Shown: positions 8,480 through 18,566, counted from the stretch's first letter. The stretch is DNA of 64,000 nt from an uncultured Clostridia bacterium (GCA_934292955.1 CAKQXZ010000004.1:1-64000), one strand, 5' to 3'. The notes: generated by a model from the letters alone, not told the origin. A program made the numbers and translations.

Positions 8480-9571
8480 TTAAAAGAGCAGTCGGAACTT
8501 AAACCCTTTTGCCGTTTCTTCGTCGAACGATAAAAGAGACGGAATTTCGATAAGATCTCTTCCGAAATATTCGCCCAGTTCGCGTGCGAAAACTTTGTCG
8601 TCGACGATATATCTTCCGCGCGGGTCTTTTTTTACCGGAGCGTCGTATTCGGCAAACAGTTCTTTATCTTTCTCGTATGTGCAAAGCCCTTCGGTAAATA
8701 ACGGCGTTAAAGTTTTTTCTTCGTAAGTCGCAACCGATAAAATTCCTTCGGGAGCAACGGGCGGGTTGTTATATCCAACAAAACCGCCGTTTCTCAAAAA
8801 GAACTGCATTCCGTTAAACCATATGCGGCGCGCCATATACAAATAAAACCTGTCGCCGCAACGCTTATAAAGCGCGGTATAAAACGCCATAAGCAAAGAA
8901 GTTACGGCAGGATCGGCAAGCGGTTTTTCTTCGATAAAAGAGCGGTTGAAAGTGTAGTCGAGATTTTTGTTTTCCGCCGCGATTTTTTTAGCCGCAAACA
9001 ACACAATCTGAAAAGGTTCTGGGGTAATCTGAGATATATTAAGTAGCCCTATAGCACCGTTAACGGCACAAATCGCGCTTGAAAACTTATAATTTTCGTC
9101 GCTTAATAAAGCGAGATTTTTCATTGCGAAATCAACTGCTTTATCCTTATCGAACTTATAAAGTTCCGAAACCGCGTATATCGCCCCGCAGTATTCTTCC
9201 TTAAGAGCGGGATTGTTTTGTTTGTCGGCGGAAACTTCCGAACCGTTTACGAGTATATGAAAAATACATTCCGCCGATTTTTTCGCGTTTTCGTCCGAAG
9301 ATATTTTGTAAAAGGCGTAAATCGCCCGTGCCGCTTTTGCAAAAAGTCTTACGCTTTCGGGGGCGTTTTCGTCAAAGTCCTTTATTTTTGAAAGAAGATT
9401 TTTACACAGCGCGTCGGCATGAGCGGCGGGCTTTCCGCAGTCGGTAAAATAGCGGCAAAGCGCGTATAACAAATCCGCGGTATAGCAGGGGTTTTCGGTT
9501 TTTGCGGCGGCTTTTTTAGCGCATTCGACCAGATAATCGTAATGTTTTGCCGAATTTTTATCGTAATTCAC
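8480..9571 (-). CDS. Conserved helical protein, possible alpha/alpha-toroid fold, unknown function
   Basis: The product is 363 residues from GTG 9571 (AAGGAGAATAAG directly upstream); the frame extends to 9604 but that would overlap the upstream gene and lacks a site. The protein is alpha-helical, rich in Ala, Lys and Tyr, with the late pattern RRIWFNGMQFFLRNGGFVGYNNPP that recalls six-hairpin glycosidase or terpenoid-cyclase toroids. No catalytic motif can be named, so the fold is only a suggestion. The stop of the upstream membrane protein (9573-9575) and this GTG are one base apart, which implies translational coupling. No signal peptide. Confidence 0.6.
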   Translation of the reverse strand: MNYDKNSAKHYDYLVECAKKAAAKTENPCYTADLLYALCRYFTDCGKPAAHADALCKNLLSKIKDFDENAPESVRLFAKAARAIYAFYKISSDENAKKSAECIFHILVNGSEVSADKQNNPALKEEYCGAIYAVSELYKFDKDKAVDFAMKNLALLSDENYKFSSAICAVNGAIGLLNISQITPEPFQIVLFAAKKIAAENKNLDYTFNRSFIEEKPLADPAVTSLLMAFYTALYKRCGDRFYLYMARRIWFNGMQFFLRNGGFVGYNNPPVAPEGILSVATYEEKTLTPLFTEGLCTYEKDKELFAEYDAPVKKDPRGRYIVDDKVFARELGEYFGRDLIEIPSLLSFDEETAKGFKFRLLF

Positions 9572-9572
9572 C

Positions 9573-10157
9573 TTATTCTCCTTTCGCCGCGGCGACAGAA
9601 TCATCTGCGTGTTTATGTGTTTTTTTCAGTATGGTCAAGACCAAAGAATTCATAAGCGGGAACGACACTTCCAGAATGAGTTCGAGCCCTAAAAGAATTA
9701 CATGCGCATGCACGGTTTTTTCCGACGGCGAGAGCAACATAAGTAACGACATAACGATGATTACGCCTGAATCTACGCAATGAATTATGTTAAGCGTTTG
9801 CGAAAAAGTATGCAACTCTTTATGAAAATTTTCGTGCAGGCATTCTTTGATTTCTTCGGTTTCGCGAAGGATAGACCATATCGCCCATATAACGCAAACT
9901 TTTTCAAGATTGTTTTTGTCGGTAAAAAGAAGAACTACCGCAAGCAGTATTAAAATCAAGCCTTCGAACAGTTCGTTGTCTTCGTGCAGGACCGTCTTTT
10001 TGATTATCGAAACCACGATAGTTTCTATCGCGTACACCGTCATCGTCGTGCCGACGAGTATTACGGCATATTCCATCATTTTTTCGCTGAACGTCATTAT
10101 AAGACATCCTGCCAGTATGTAAACTATCGATTTTATTATTCTCCATGCGTTGTGCAT
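9573..10157 (-). CDS. DUF308/HdeD-like small membrane protein
   Basis: The product is 194 residues with about six hydrophobic segments in pairs, such as SIVYILAGCLIMTF, AVILVGTTMTVYAIETIVV, LFEGLILILLAVVLLFT and VIIVMSLLMLLSP. The arrangement resembles the HdeD/DUF308 group, proteins of uncertain role sometimes linked to acid stress. It ends in a charged tail. The ribosome binding site is weak (AAAGGC). It is the first gene of a two-gene operon with 8480-9571. Confidence 0.65.
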   Translation of the reverse strand: MHNAWRIIKSIVYILAGCLIMTFSEKMMEYAVILVGTTMTVYAIETIVVSIIKKTVLHEDNELFEGLILILLAVVLLFTDKNNLEKVCVIWAIWSILRETEEIKECLHENFHKELHTFSQTLNIIHCVDSGVIIVMSLLMLLSPSEKTVHAHVILLGLELILEVSFPLMNSLVLTILKKTHKHADDSVAAAKGE

Positions 10158-10347
10158 TTTGCCTTTTGCTCCCTTCTTTTGTGTGTTTGTGTCTTTCGGA
10201 AAACAGCCCGATTATATCACACGCGATTTTTGTTAGCAAGTTAAACCGCCGCTTTTTTCAAAATCGCATAAAACCGATTGCTTTTACGGGCGATAAACGG
10301 CAGACAAAAACCCGTTGAAATTTAGGTTATAAACATTCTTAAAACGT

Positions 10348-10377
10348 TTGCTTACGCGCGCCTGTTTATGTTATAAT
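10348..10377 (+). promoter_or_regulatory. Promoter for the ftsK operon
   Basis: TTGCTT (10348-10353), 18 bases, TATAAT (10372-10377), giving a leader of about 60 bases before ftsK. Confidence 0.5.
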
Positions 10378-10440
10378 AAAAACATTGATATTACATGTGT
10401 TTCGCTGCGTTATGCGGTGCAGAACGGGGGTGTTTGATCG

Positions 10441-13400
10441 ATGAAAGAAAAAACTAAATTGCAATCCTACTTTTCGGTCGAACTGTTTTCGATGGCGTTC
10501 GCGTTGTTGTGCGTTCTGTCTTTCGTATGCCTTGTTACGGGAGACATGCTGTTCGGCGAGATCGGGCTTATAGTAAGGTCGTTTCTTCTCGGCGTTTTCG
10601 GTTATGTTTCTTTTCCGCTTTTAGTCGCGGGAACATATTTCGGAATAAAGGGCGTTATAGGCTTTAAGGTAAAGCATGAATCGCTTAAAGCACTGTTTGT
10701 TTACGCCGTGCTTTACACGTTTTTTATTCTGATTATCGTTCAGACTGTTTTCGACCGTCCGAGCGGCAATTTCAGCCAATATATAGACTATTGTTACCGC
10801 GGCGGCGCGTCTTTTTCTACGGTTACTCCGGGCGGCGTGCTTTTCGCGTTGCCCGTTTATCCGCTCAGCGTGTTCATTACGCCTATCGGCACTTACGTTT
10901 TTTGCGGAGTCGCTCTTATAGGTATCACGGTATTTCTGTTCAGAACGCCCATAACCGCGTATTTTGCGGGCGCGGGTGACAGAAAAGAAGAACGCCGCGA
11001 AAAGAAAGAAGAGAAAAAGCGCAAAAAACTTGTTGCCGCCGCTAAAAAAGCGAACGCAAAAGTTGCCGAAAACACCGACGGAAAAGCGGACGTATCCGAA
11101 ACGGATAACGAATTTTCTTCTTCCGATTTATCGGGCAACGGCAGCTCCGGGAATATTCTCGGCGTCAGCGGCGATTTCGAGCTGAAGAGCGAAAAAGACA
11201 AAAAGAACAAAGAAAAAGAACGCAGTCTTAAACTGTTGTTCGGCGAAGACCGTCCGTCGGGGCTCGGCGGCGGCAGAACGTCTTACGGCGAAAGTTACGA
11301 TCGCGAACTTGCCGAAAAGACCGAATATATAAGAAAACCATACGATATCCGCGGCATAAAAGTCGAATCTCCCACGGGCGATACCGGCAGAAAAGTTCGT
11401 TACGACGATGACGACGAAGATATGGATATCGACGTTTCCGTTCCCGATAAAGATGTTTACGTTATAAGAAACGACCGCGACCGTTCGGCGGACAGAATAA
11501 GATCGTTCGACGACGCAAGCGGAAGAACGGATAATGAAGACGAAAACGATGATTACAATCGCGACAGGTTTGTCCGCCCCGAACGCAGAACCGATTATTC
11601 CGACAGAACGTCGCGCAGCCGCTCGTTCGACAGCGACAGAAATTATCCCGACGATACAACCGAAAATTATCGCGGCGTTTCGTCGGTTGATACAAGCGAC
11701 AACGACGAAAGAGATAATTACGACAGAGACGCACGCGGTCGCGTTTCGGCAGCGGCAAGCAGATCAAGCGCGGCGCGCTATTCCCGTCCCGTAATAGAAG
11801 ATATTCCCGACAACGAAGAAGGCAACACGCCCAACGCCGAAGTTTTGCGTAAACTCAGCAGAGCGGAGCGCGACAAAAGGAGTTCGGCTCGCGGCGACTC
11901 TTCTTTAAGAAACGATTCCGGCAGCCGTTACGACTTAAACGACGATATTTCCGACGTAAGACCGTCGTTTAACGATACCGGACGCTCGTCCGCGCAAAAC
12001 GTCGGGCTTAACGAAGAAACAAACGGCATAAACAGAAGATCGCAGGAAACCGACGATTACGCGGGTTACAACCGCACCGCAACGGACAGAACGACCTACG
12101 GCGGTTCGAATTCGCGCGGTTCTTTCGGATCAGACAAAAACTCCGACGTCGAAGTCGAACGCATTACCCCTGCCGAAAATATGCATAGTTCCGAAACTCC
12201 GCAGATCAGAAACTCGTTCGGCGGCGAAAGTCCGCGCAATAACGAATACAGAAGCGAACAACCCGCGGAAACCAAATCCGCCGAAGAAAGCGTTAAAGCC
12301 GCGCCCGTAAAGAGCGGCAGTCAGACCAACATGCTCGGCGACGAAGAAACCAAAGAAAATCCGATCGCGCATATTCCCAAGGGCTACAGATTCAATTTTC
12401 CGCCGCTTTCCTTGCTTAAAGATTATCTGCCCGACGCCAAGTTGCAGGCAAGAATAACCAAAGAGCAGAACGCGCGCAGGGAAACCATTCTGCAAATACT
12501 CAACAACCCCGACATTCAAGCCGAAATAGTCGACATAAAAGTCGGACCTTCGCTCACTCGGTTCGAGATCACCATTCCGCCGCGCATTCAGATGCGTAAG
12601 GTTATGGAAAAATACGACGACCTTAACCTGTGGATGGAAGCCAAAAGCCGTATCAGAATAATCGCGCCTATTCCCGGCACGTCGAGAATAGGTCTTGAAG
12701 TTCCTAACTCGGTGCTTGCCCCCGTAGGGCTTAAAGAAGTTATGGCGTCCGACGAGTTCAGAAACGCCAAAAAGAACTCCATTTCGTTCGCTCTCGGCAA
12801 AGACATGGTGGGTAAACCGCTCGTTTCCGACATTTCCAAAATGCCGCACCTTCTCGTCGCGGGCGCAACCGGAACCGGTAAGAGCGTATTCCTTAACACC
12901 TTGCTCATAAGCCTTATGTACAAGTACTCGCCCGAAGAGTTAAGGCTGGTGCTTGTAGACCCCAAACTTGTAGAATTCTCGGTTTACAGGGGTATTCCCG
13001 AACTGCTTTTCGGCGAAATTTTCACCGAAGAAAAAGAAGCCAGCGCAATGCTCGACTGGATGGTCGAAGAAATGGGACGCAGATACAACGCATTCCGTGA
13101 CGCTATGGTGCGCGATATAGACGAATATAACGCGTATGTAACAGCCACGAAAGGCAAAAAGATGTTCCGCATACTTATTCTTATCGACGAGTTTGCCGAC
13201 CTTATGGCTGTCAGCGATAAAAAACATATGGACGTAGCTATCGGCAGACTTGCGGCAAAAGCTCGTTCGGCGGGTATTCATATCATTCTTGCAACCCAAC
13301 GTCCTACGACCGATATAGTGGACGGTTCCATAAAGACCAACTTCCCTTCGCGTATCGTATTCAAAATGTCCAGTGCGACAGACGCAATGGTCGTTATGGG

Positions 13401-13896
13401 CGAAGCGGGAGCGGAAAAACTTCTCGGCGACGGCGATATGTTCTATAAAGTCGGTAAAATGACCAACGTAGAACGTGCGCAGGGCGCGTTTATCGTCGCA
13501 AAAGAAGTTAACGACGTCTGCAACTATGTAAGAGAAAACAATAAAAACTACTACGACGAAATCGCTCTGGAAGAAATCAGAAAGATGGGCGAAGAAAACG
13601 AAGCCGCGGCTGCCGCGGAAAGCGGAGAGTTTACCGCATCCGACGAAGAAGGCGGACCCAAAGGCGGCGGCGTGGAAGAATCGTTCATCAAATCGGCTAT
13701 GCGCATAGCAATTCAGGGCGGCACGGTCAGCATATCGTTGCTTCAGCGTAAACTCAGCGTAGGTTTCCCCAAAGCGGGCAAGATCGTAGACACGCTCGAA
13801 GCGCGCGGATATATTTCCCCCGTAGGCGATAACAACAAACGTAAAATACTTATGTCTGCCGAACAATTCGAACAGACCTTCGGCGAACCGCTGTAA
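10441..13896 (+). CDS. ftsK: FtsK/SpoIIIE family DNA translocase with very long disordered linker
   Basis: This translocase pumps chromosomal DNA through the division septum. The product has 1151 residues: about four membrane helices in residues 15-180, a low-complexity linker at roughly 180-640 rich in Asp, Arg, Ser and Asn, the alpha/beta motor domain from about 650, and a C-terminal winged-helix gamma domain (SFIKSAMRIAIQGGTVSISL onward). Walker A is GATGTGKS at 808-815; Walker B is ILILIDEFADLM. Usual Firmicutes homologues are 750-900 residues, so the extra length is in the linker. The start has GGGGGTG upstream. It heads a run with rimO, pgsA, pncC and recA. Confidence 0.95.
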   Translation: MKEKTKLQSYFSVELFSMAFALLCVLSFVCLVTGDMLFGEIGLIVRSFLLGVFGYVSFPLLVAGTYFGIKGVIGFKVKHESLKALFVYAVLYTFFILIIVQTVFDRPSGNFSQYIDYCYRGGASFSTVTPGGVLFALPVYPLSVFITPIGTYVFCGVALIGITVFLFRTPITAYFAGAGDRKEERREKKEEKKRKKLVAAAKKANAKVAENTDGKADVSETDNEFSSSDLSGNGSSGNILGVSGDFELKSEKDKKNKEKERSLKLLFGEDRPSGLGGGRTSYGESYDRELAEKTEYIRKPYDIRGIKVESPTGDTGRKVRYDDDDEDMDIDVSVPDKDVYVIRNDRDRSADRIRSFDDASGRTDNEDENDDYNRDRFVRPERRTDYSDRTSRSRSFDSDRNYPDDTTENYRGVSSVDTSDNDERDNYDRDARGRVSAAASRSSAARYSRPVIEDIPDNEEGNTPNAEVLRKLSRAERDKRSSARGDSSLRNDSGSRYDLNDDISDVRPSFNDTGRSSAQNVGLNEETNGINRRSQETDDYAGYNRTATDRTTYGGSNSRGSFGSDKNSDVEVERITPAENMHSSETPQIRNSFGGESPRNNEYRSEQPAETKSAEESVKAAPVKSGSQTNMLGDEETKENPIAHIPKGYRFNFPPLSLLKDYLPDAKLQARITKEQNARRETILQILNNPDIQAEIVDIKVGPSLTRFEITIPPRIQMRKVMEKYDDLNLWMEAKSRIRIIAPIPGTSRIGLEVPNSVLAPVGLKEVMASDEFRNAKKNSISFALGKDMVGKPLVSDISKMPHLLVAGATGTGKSVFLNTLLISLMYKYSPEELRLVLVDPKLVEFSVYRGIPELLFGEIFTEEKEASAMLDWMVEEMGRRYNAFRDAMVRDIDEYNAYVTATKGKKMFRILILIDEFADLMAVSDKKHMDVAIGRLAAKARSAGIHIILATQRPTTDIVDGSIKTNFPSRIVFKMSSATDAMVVMGEAGAEKLLGDGDMFYKVGKMTNVERAQGAFIVAKEVNDVCNYVRENNKNYYDEIALEEIRKMGEENEAAAAAESGEFTASDEEGGPKGGGVEESFIKSAMRIAIQGGTVSISLLQRKLSVGFPKAGKIVDTLEARGYISPVGDNNKRKILMSAEQFEQTFGEPL

Positions 13897-13922
13897 AAGC
13901 GCGAGCCGTCACGGATTAAAAC

Positions 13923-15254
13923 ATGGCAAAAGAAAAGAAATATTTAGGTATAATATCGCTCGGGTGCGATAAAAACCGCGTGGACAGCGAAAAACTGCTT
14001 GCGCTTATTAAAGACGATTACGTTATCACTTCGGATATAGAAAAGGCGCAGGTGATAGTGGTAAACTCATGCGCGTTCCTTGAAAGTTCGAGAAAAGAAG
14101 CTATCGATACGGTTATGGAATGCAATGAATACCGCAAAAACGGTCGGCTCGAAAAACTTATTATGTCCGGGTGCATGCCCCAGCGCTTTATAGGCGAAAT
14201 GTTCGACGAACTCACCGAAGTGGACGGTTTTATCGGCACTTTCGATTACGACCTTTTTAACGAAACGGTCGAAGAGTGCTACAAGGGCAAGCGTGTAAAC
14301 AACGTGGGTAAAGGCATTATGAAAGCCGCTTCGAAGCGTTTTTTAACCACTCCCGCACACTATGCGTATCTTAAAATCGCAGACGGATGCAATAACAGAT
14401 GCGCTTACTGTCTTATTCCGTCTATACGCGGCAAGTATGTGTCGGAACCGATGGAAAACCTTATAGAAGAAGCCGAAAATTTGGGCGACGTTGCCGAACT
14501 TATTCTCGTCGCGCAGGACGTTACGCGCTACGGCATAGATTTATATAAAAAGAAAAGTCTTGTCGAGCTTATACGCAAACTTTCCGCACTTGAAAACGTA
14601 GAACATATCAGGCTGCTGTACTGCTATCCCGATATGATAGACGACGAACTTATTAACGAACTTGCCACGAACGACAAACTCGTAAAATATCTCGATATTC
14701 CCTTGCAGCATGCTTCGTCGTCCGTGCTAAAAGCTATGAACCGTCGCGGCGACGGCGAAGCCTATTGTGAGTTAGTGGAAAAACTAAAAAGCAGGGTAGA
14801 CGGCATTGCTTTAAGAACGACCTTTATAGCGGGTTTTCCCGGCGAAACCGAAGACGATATCCGCATTCTTGCAGAATTTTTGCAAAAGGCCGAATTTTTC
14901 AACGCCGGTTTCTTTGCTTACTCGCGCGAACCCGGTACGCCCGCATATTCGATGGACGGGCAGATTTTGCAGAAAGAGAAAAAGGCAAGGGTTAAATATC
15001 TGTATTCGGTACAGAAAGAAATTTCAAAAAAGAACCTTGCGCGTTTCAAAGGAAAAACCATACGCGTGCTTTGCGACGGTATCGATTACGACAGGCAGTG
15101 TTTTGTCGGCAGAGCGTATTTTCAATCGCCCGATATCGACGGCAAGGTATATTTCACCGCTTCGCCCGACATTCTTGTCGGTCAGGGTAAATTTTATGAC
15201 GTAAGAATAACTCGTACCGGTGCGTACGACTTGTTCGGGAGTGTGGAAAAATGA
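13923..15254 (+). CDS. rimO: Ribosomal protein S12 methylthiotransferase RimO
   Basis: A 443-residue radical SAM enzyme that adds a methylthio group to an aspartate of ribosomal protein S12. The N-terminal UPF0004 domain begins GIISLGCDKNRVDSE, the RimO form of the motif. Its cluster cysteines continue with NSCAF and SGCMPQR. The radical SAM motif is CNNRCAYCLIP, and a TRAM-like C-terminal domain follows. It starts 26 bases after ftsK and its last four bases (ATGA) overlap pgsA, so it is translationally coupled. A second methylthiotransferase, MiaB, is encoded at 51182. Confidence 0.95.
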   Translation: MAKEKKYLGIISLGCDKNRVDSEKLLALIKDDYVITSDIEKAQVIVVNSCAFLESSRKEAIDTVMECNEYRKNGRLEKLIMSGCMPQRFIGEMFDELTEVDGFIGTFDYDLFNETVEECYKGKRVNNVGKGIMKAASKRFLTTPAHYAYLKIADGCNNRCAYCLIPSIRGKYVSEPMENLIEEAENLGDVAELILVAQDVTRYGIDLYKKKSLVELIRKLSALENVEHIRLLYCYPDMIDDELINELATNDKLVKYLDIPLQHASSSVLKAMNRRGDGEAYCELVEKLKSRVDGIALRTTFIAGFPGETEDDIRILAEFLQKAEFFNAGFFAYSREPGTPAYSMDGQILQKEKKARVKYLYSVQKEISKKNLARFKGKTIRVLCDGIDYDRQCFVGRAYFQSPDIDGKVYFTASPDILVGQGKFYDVRITRTGAYDLFGSVEK

Positions 15255-15856
15255 ATCTTCCCAATAAAATCACCATCACAAGAATCGTTATGATTCCGTT
15301 TTTCGTGCTGTTTTACTATCTCGAAAGCGTAAAATACAATTTGCTTTACGCCGCGATAGTTTTCGCGCTTGCCGCTTTCACCGATTTCCTTGACGGATAT
15401 ATCGCAAGAAAGTATAATCTCGTAACCGATCTCGGCAAGTTTCTCGATCCTATCGCCGATAAAGTGCTTGTGCTTACCGCGTTTATGCTCATGCTCACGA
15501 ACGTAAACGGAACGCTGCTCCCCGCAATCACGGGCGGCATCTGCGTAAGCCTTGTGATCGCGCGCGAAATGATAGTCGCAAGTTTCCGTATGGTGGCGGC
15601 AAGCAAAAACGCAGTCATCGCGGCGGATAAACTGGGCAAAATCAAGACTTTCTCGCAAGATTTCGCAATTCTGTTCATGCTCGTAGGTCGCGCTTTTTCC
15701 GATTATTCGGTTACGGCGCCCGCTACGATAGACTTCTTTACCGTGCTTTACCTTATCGGATTCGGACTTATGCTCTTCTCTACGCTTATGACCGTTATTT
15801 CGGGCGTGAACTATCTTTATAAAAACCGCAAAGTTCTTGCGGACGTAAAACACTGA
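15251..15856 (+). CDS. pgsA: CDP-diacylglycerol-glycerol-3-phosphate 3-phosphatidyltransferase
   Basis: PgsA makes phosphatidylglycerol phosphate, the first committed step of anionic phospholipid synthesis in the membrane. The 201-residue product has several membrane helices and the CDP-alcohol phosphotransferase signature spread over DFLDGYIARKYN and LGKFLDPIADK, with all the aspartates present. It overlaps rimO by four bases and is followed four bases later by pncC; the order rimO-pgsA-cinA-recA is common in Firmicutes. Confidence 0.95.
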   Translation: MNLPNKITITRIVMIPFFVLFYYLESVKYNLLYAAIVFALAAFTDFLDGYIARKYNLVTDLGKFLDPIADKVLVLTAFMLMLTNVNGTLLPAITGGICVSLVIAREMIVASFRMVAASKNAVIAADKLGKIKTFSQDFAILFMLVGRAFSDYSVTAPATIDFFTVLYLIGFGLMLFSTLMTVISGVNYLYKNRKVLADVKH

Positions 15857-15860
15857 GAAA

Positions 15861-16589
15861 ATGTTCGGCGACTACGGGAACGGAAAAATTCTGTTCAAAC
15901 TTTTCGGCGCGGACGAAAAAAGCCTGAGTTCGGCTAAAAAAATACTCTTTGAAAAGTTCGGCGTAAAACCGACCTATACATGCCGCTACAGCGATACTCT
16001 TTTTACTATCGACGGCGATTCGCCCGAAATGCTCGACCGCGCTTCAAAAGCCTTTATCGGCACGTTCGGCGAACTGATTTACGCAAACGACAACACCGAC
16101 CTTGCGAAGCACGCCGTAGACCTTCTTAAACTCGGCGGCAGAAAACTCTGCGTTGCGGAGTCTTTTACGGGCGGCAGGGTGGCTCACTCTATCGTGAGCA
16201 TTCCCGGCGCAAGCGAAGTTTTTTATTCGGGACTTGTCTGTTACGATACCGACGCAAAGATTAACTATCTCGGCGTTTCGCCCGATACGGTAAGATTAAA
16301 ATCGGTCGTCTCGCGTGACGTCGCTTACGAAATGGTTCGCGGACTTTTGCTTAACGGCAAGTGCGATATCGCGTTATCTACCACGGGCTATGCAAGCCCT
16401 ACGGGTGATCCGTCAAGACCGGGCGGCTTGTGCTTTATAGGTGCGGGCGAAGACGATAAAGTGGAAGTAAACAGATATCTTTTCGCGGGCGACAGAGTGC
16501 AGGTTATAGAGCAGGGTAAAAACGCCGCTTTATACATGCTGTGCAAACTTCTCCGCGGCGGGTTTTCTTTTATAGACACGCACAGGTAG
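15861..16589 (+). CDS. pncC: CinA C-terminal-type nicotinamide-nucleotide amidase
   Basis: The 242-residue product carries the PncC domain (LGGRKLCVAESFTGGRVAHS, PGASEVFYSGLVCYD, ALSTTGYASPTGDPSRPGG) that deamidates NMN. It lacks the full MoCF-type N-terminal domain of long CinA proteins. Its first 85 residues (up to LIYAND) look like the short linking region found in the middle of CinA. So this is a shortened CinA. The gene occupies the usual cinA place before recA and lies four bases after pgsA. Element copy 5 follows before recA. Confidence 0.85.
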   Translation: MFGDYGNGKILFKLFGADEKSLSSAKKILFEKFGVKPTYTCRYSDTLFTIDGDSPEMLDRASKAFIGTFGELIYANDNTDLAKHAVDLLKLGGRKLCVAESFTGGRVAHSIVSIPGASEVFYSGLVCYDTDAKINYLGVSPDTVRLKSVVSRDVAYEMVRGLLLNGKCDIALSTTGYASPTGDPSRPGGLCFIGAGEDDKVEVNRYLFAGDRVQVIEQGKNAALYMLCKLLRGGFSFIDTHR

Positions 16590-16656
16590 TTGTTGTGGCT
16601 CGAAAAACGGGCATAAATCCGCATTACGGCACAGCGGTTTTGTAGGTTTTGTTGCG

Positions 16657-16671
16657 ATAATCGACCTATAG
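16657..16671 (+). repeat. ATAATCGACYTATAG element, copy 5
   Basis: Core ATAATCGACCTATAG in TTGCG...GCCGACTATTTATT, in sense between pncC and recA, 47 bases before the recA start. Confidence 0.9.
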
Positions 16672-16717
16672 CCGACTATTTATTAAATTTCGAAAAAATA
16701 TAAGTGAGGATACACAA

Positions 16718-17749
16718 ATGGATGAAAAACGCAAAGCGTTGGAGCAGGTACTGACTCAGATCGAAAAGCAGTACGGTAAAGGCGCGATAATGAAACTCGG
16801 CGACGACGTTAAGGATATGGCTATCGAAGTTATTCCTACGGGATGTCTGTCGCTCGATATAGCATTAGGCACGGGCGGCGTTCCGCGCGGAAGAATTATC
16901 GAAATATACGGTCCCGAATCTTCGGGCAAAACCACCGTCGCTTTGCATATAATAGCGCAGACGCAAAAACTCGGCGGCATTGCCGCGTTTATAGACGCGG
17001 AACATGCGCTCGATCCGTCGTATGCGGCTAATCTCGGCGTCGATCTCGATAACCTTTACGTTTCGCAACCCGACACGGGCGAACAGGCGCTCGATATAAC
17101 CGACAGCCTTGTAAGAAGCGGCGCGGTCGATCTTATCGTTATCGACTCGGTTGCAGCTCTTACCCCCAAGGCGGAAATCGAAGGCGATATGGGCGATTCG
17201 CACGTCGGTCTGCAAGCAAGACTTATGTCGCAGGCACTCAGAAAACTGACGGCTATAACCAACAAGAGCAAAACGTGCGTGGTATTTATCAACCAACTGC
17301 GCGAAAAGGTCGGCGTAATGTTCGGCAACCCCGAAACGACTCCCGGCGGCAAAGCGCTTAAGTTCTACGCGAGCGTTCGTCTCGATATAAGAAAAGCCGA
17401 CGCGCTTAAAGATTCCGACGGCGTTATCGGCAACAGAACCAAAGCGAAAGTAGTCAAAAACAAACTTGCGCCCCCGTTCAAAACCGCAGAATTCGATATC
17501 ATTTACGGAAAGGGTATTTCGCAGGCGGGTTGTCTGCTTGATCTCGGCGTAGATAAGGGCATTATCGATAAGAGCGGCAGCTGGTTCATTTATAACGGCG
17601 AAAAATTTGCCAACGGCAAAGAAAAGGCGCGCGATTACGTTACCAACAATCCCGAATTTGCCGTCGAACTCGAAAATAAGATCCGCTCGATTGCGTTCGC
17701 GGGTAAAGACGACGGCGAGGTTCAGGTCGAAAACGCCGAAAACAAATAG
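16718..17749 (+). CDS. recA: Recombinase RecA
   Basis: RecA forms nucleoprotein filaments for homologous recombination and triggers LexA self-cleavage. The 343-residue product shows Walker [10 protein letters not shown], the [15 protein letters not shown] block, [13 protein letters not shown], and the loop [19 protein letters not shown]. The C-terminus is acidic. GTGAGGAT precedes the ATG. No SOS box of the GAAC-N4-GTTC type was seen directly upstream, unlike lexA at 26403. It lies downstream of pncC. Confidence 0.98.
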   Translation: MDEKRKALEQVLTQIEKQYGKGAIMKLGDDVKDMAIEVIPTGCLSLDIALGTGGVPRGRIIEIYGPESSGKTTVALHIIAQTQKLGGIAAFIDAEHALDPSYAANLGVDLDNLYVSQPDTGEQALDITDSLVRSGAVDLIVIDSVAALTPKAEIEGDMGDSHVGLQARLMSQALRKLTAITNKSKTCVVFINQLREKVGVMFGNPETTPGGKALKFYASVRLDIRKADALKDSDGVIGNRTKAKVVKNKLAPPFKTAEFDIIYGKGISQAGCLLDLGVDKGIIDKSGSWFIYNGEKFANGKEKARDYVTNNPEFAVELENKIRSIAFAGKDDGEVQVENAENK

Positions 17750-17771
17750 TATATAACGGAGTAATTTTTCA

Positions 17772-18566
17772 ATGAGTTTATGTAACGGCAATATGCCTTC
17801 TAATTTTGCGGCGGAGAAAATAATTATCGGGCTTAAAGACTATATGTTTAACCGCAACAACGCAAAAAACGGGGCTATAAGTCGATTATCGGATAAAATC
17901 GCGTTGCATAAAATTAAAAGTCTTATATATCGCGAACTTAAAAAGTGTTATTCCTGCGCGTGTTTCGGTAATTTTAAGGGCGTAGAAAAACAAACGGCAA
18001 AAACGGTTTCGGATAGTTTTATTAAGGCTATACCCGAAATACGCGCGCTGTGCTTAAAAGACGCCGCCGCAAGCGTAACGTGGGATCCGTCGGTTGAGTG
18101 CGAGTCGATAGTTATCGCTACTTTCCCGGGGTTCTTTGCAATAATGACTTACAGAATAGCGCACTTTTTCTACGAAGCGGGTACGCCCCTTTTGCCGCGA
18201 CTTATGACCGAGTTTGCGCATTCAAAAACGGGGATAGATATCAACGCCGGCGCAAAAATCGGAAAGAACTTTTTTATCGATCACGGCACGGGCGTAGTAA
18301 TCGGAGAGACTGCCGAAATCGGCGACGATTGCAGACTTTATCAGGGCGTTACGCTCGGCGCGCTTTCTATTAAAAAAGAAGAACGCAGCGGCGGCAAACG
18401 TCACCCGACTTTGGGTAATAACGTTACCGTTTATGCAAACGCAACTATTCTCGGCGGTAAAACGGTTATCGGCGACGATTGCGTTATAGGCGGAAATACA
18501 TTCATAATAAAATCGGTGTCAAGTGGTAGCAAAATTGTGGTAGAACCCACAGATATAGCGCGATAA
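17772..18566 (+). CDS. cysE: Serine O-acetyltransferase (EpsC/SrpH type)
   Basis: The enzyme acetylates L-serine from acetyl-CoA, the first step of cysteine synthesis. The 264-residue product has the EpsC-type helical part (YRIAHFFYEAGTPLLPRLMT) and the left-handed beta-helix with hexapeptide repeats: GIDINAGAKIGKNFFIDHGT, GVVIGETAEIGDDCRLYQGV. The N-terminal 60 residues differ from typical family members and contain an antisense copy of the ATAATCGAC element (17875-17889). The stop codon at 18564-18566 lies inside another copy (18563-18577), so the element defines the 3' end of this gene. Confidence 0.92.
   Translation: MSLCNGNMPSNFAAEKIIIGLKDYMFNRNNAKNGAISRLSDKIALHKIKSLIYRELKKCYSCACFGNFKGVEKQTAKTVSDSFIKAIPEIRALCLKDAAASVTWDPSVECESIVIATFPGFFAIMTYRIAHFFYEAGTPLLPRLMTEFAHSKTGIDINAGAKIGKNFFIDHGTGVVIGETAEIGDDCRLYQGVTLGALSIKKEERSGGKRHPTLGNNVTVYANATILGGKTVIGDDCVIGGNTFIIKSVSSGSKIVVEPTDIAR
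17875..17889 (-). repeat. ATAATCGACYTATAG element, copy 6 (inside cysE, antisense)
   Basis: Minus-strand core ATAATCGACTTATAG followed by CCCCGTTTTTTG. It lies in the poorly conserved N-terminal coding part of cysE. Confidence 0.85.

Noticed and set aside
11460..12200. Repetitive look of the ftsK middle part, considered as CRISPR or tandem DNA repeat
   Set aside because: It is low-complexity coding (Asp/Arg/Ser codons) without regular repeat units or spacers.
12940..13866. 308-codon minus-strand frame opposite the ftsK motor domain
   Set aside because: Shadow of ftsK; the sense strand carries Walker motifs and the antisense product looks random (Phe/His/Arg-rich).
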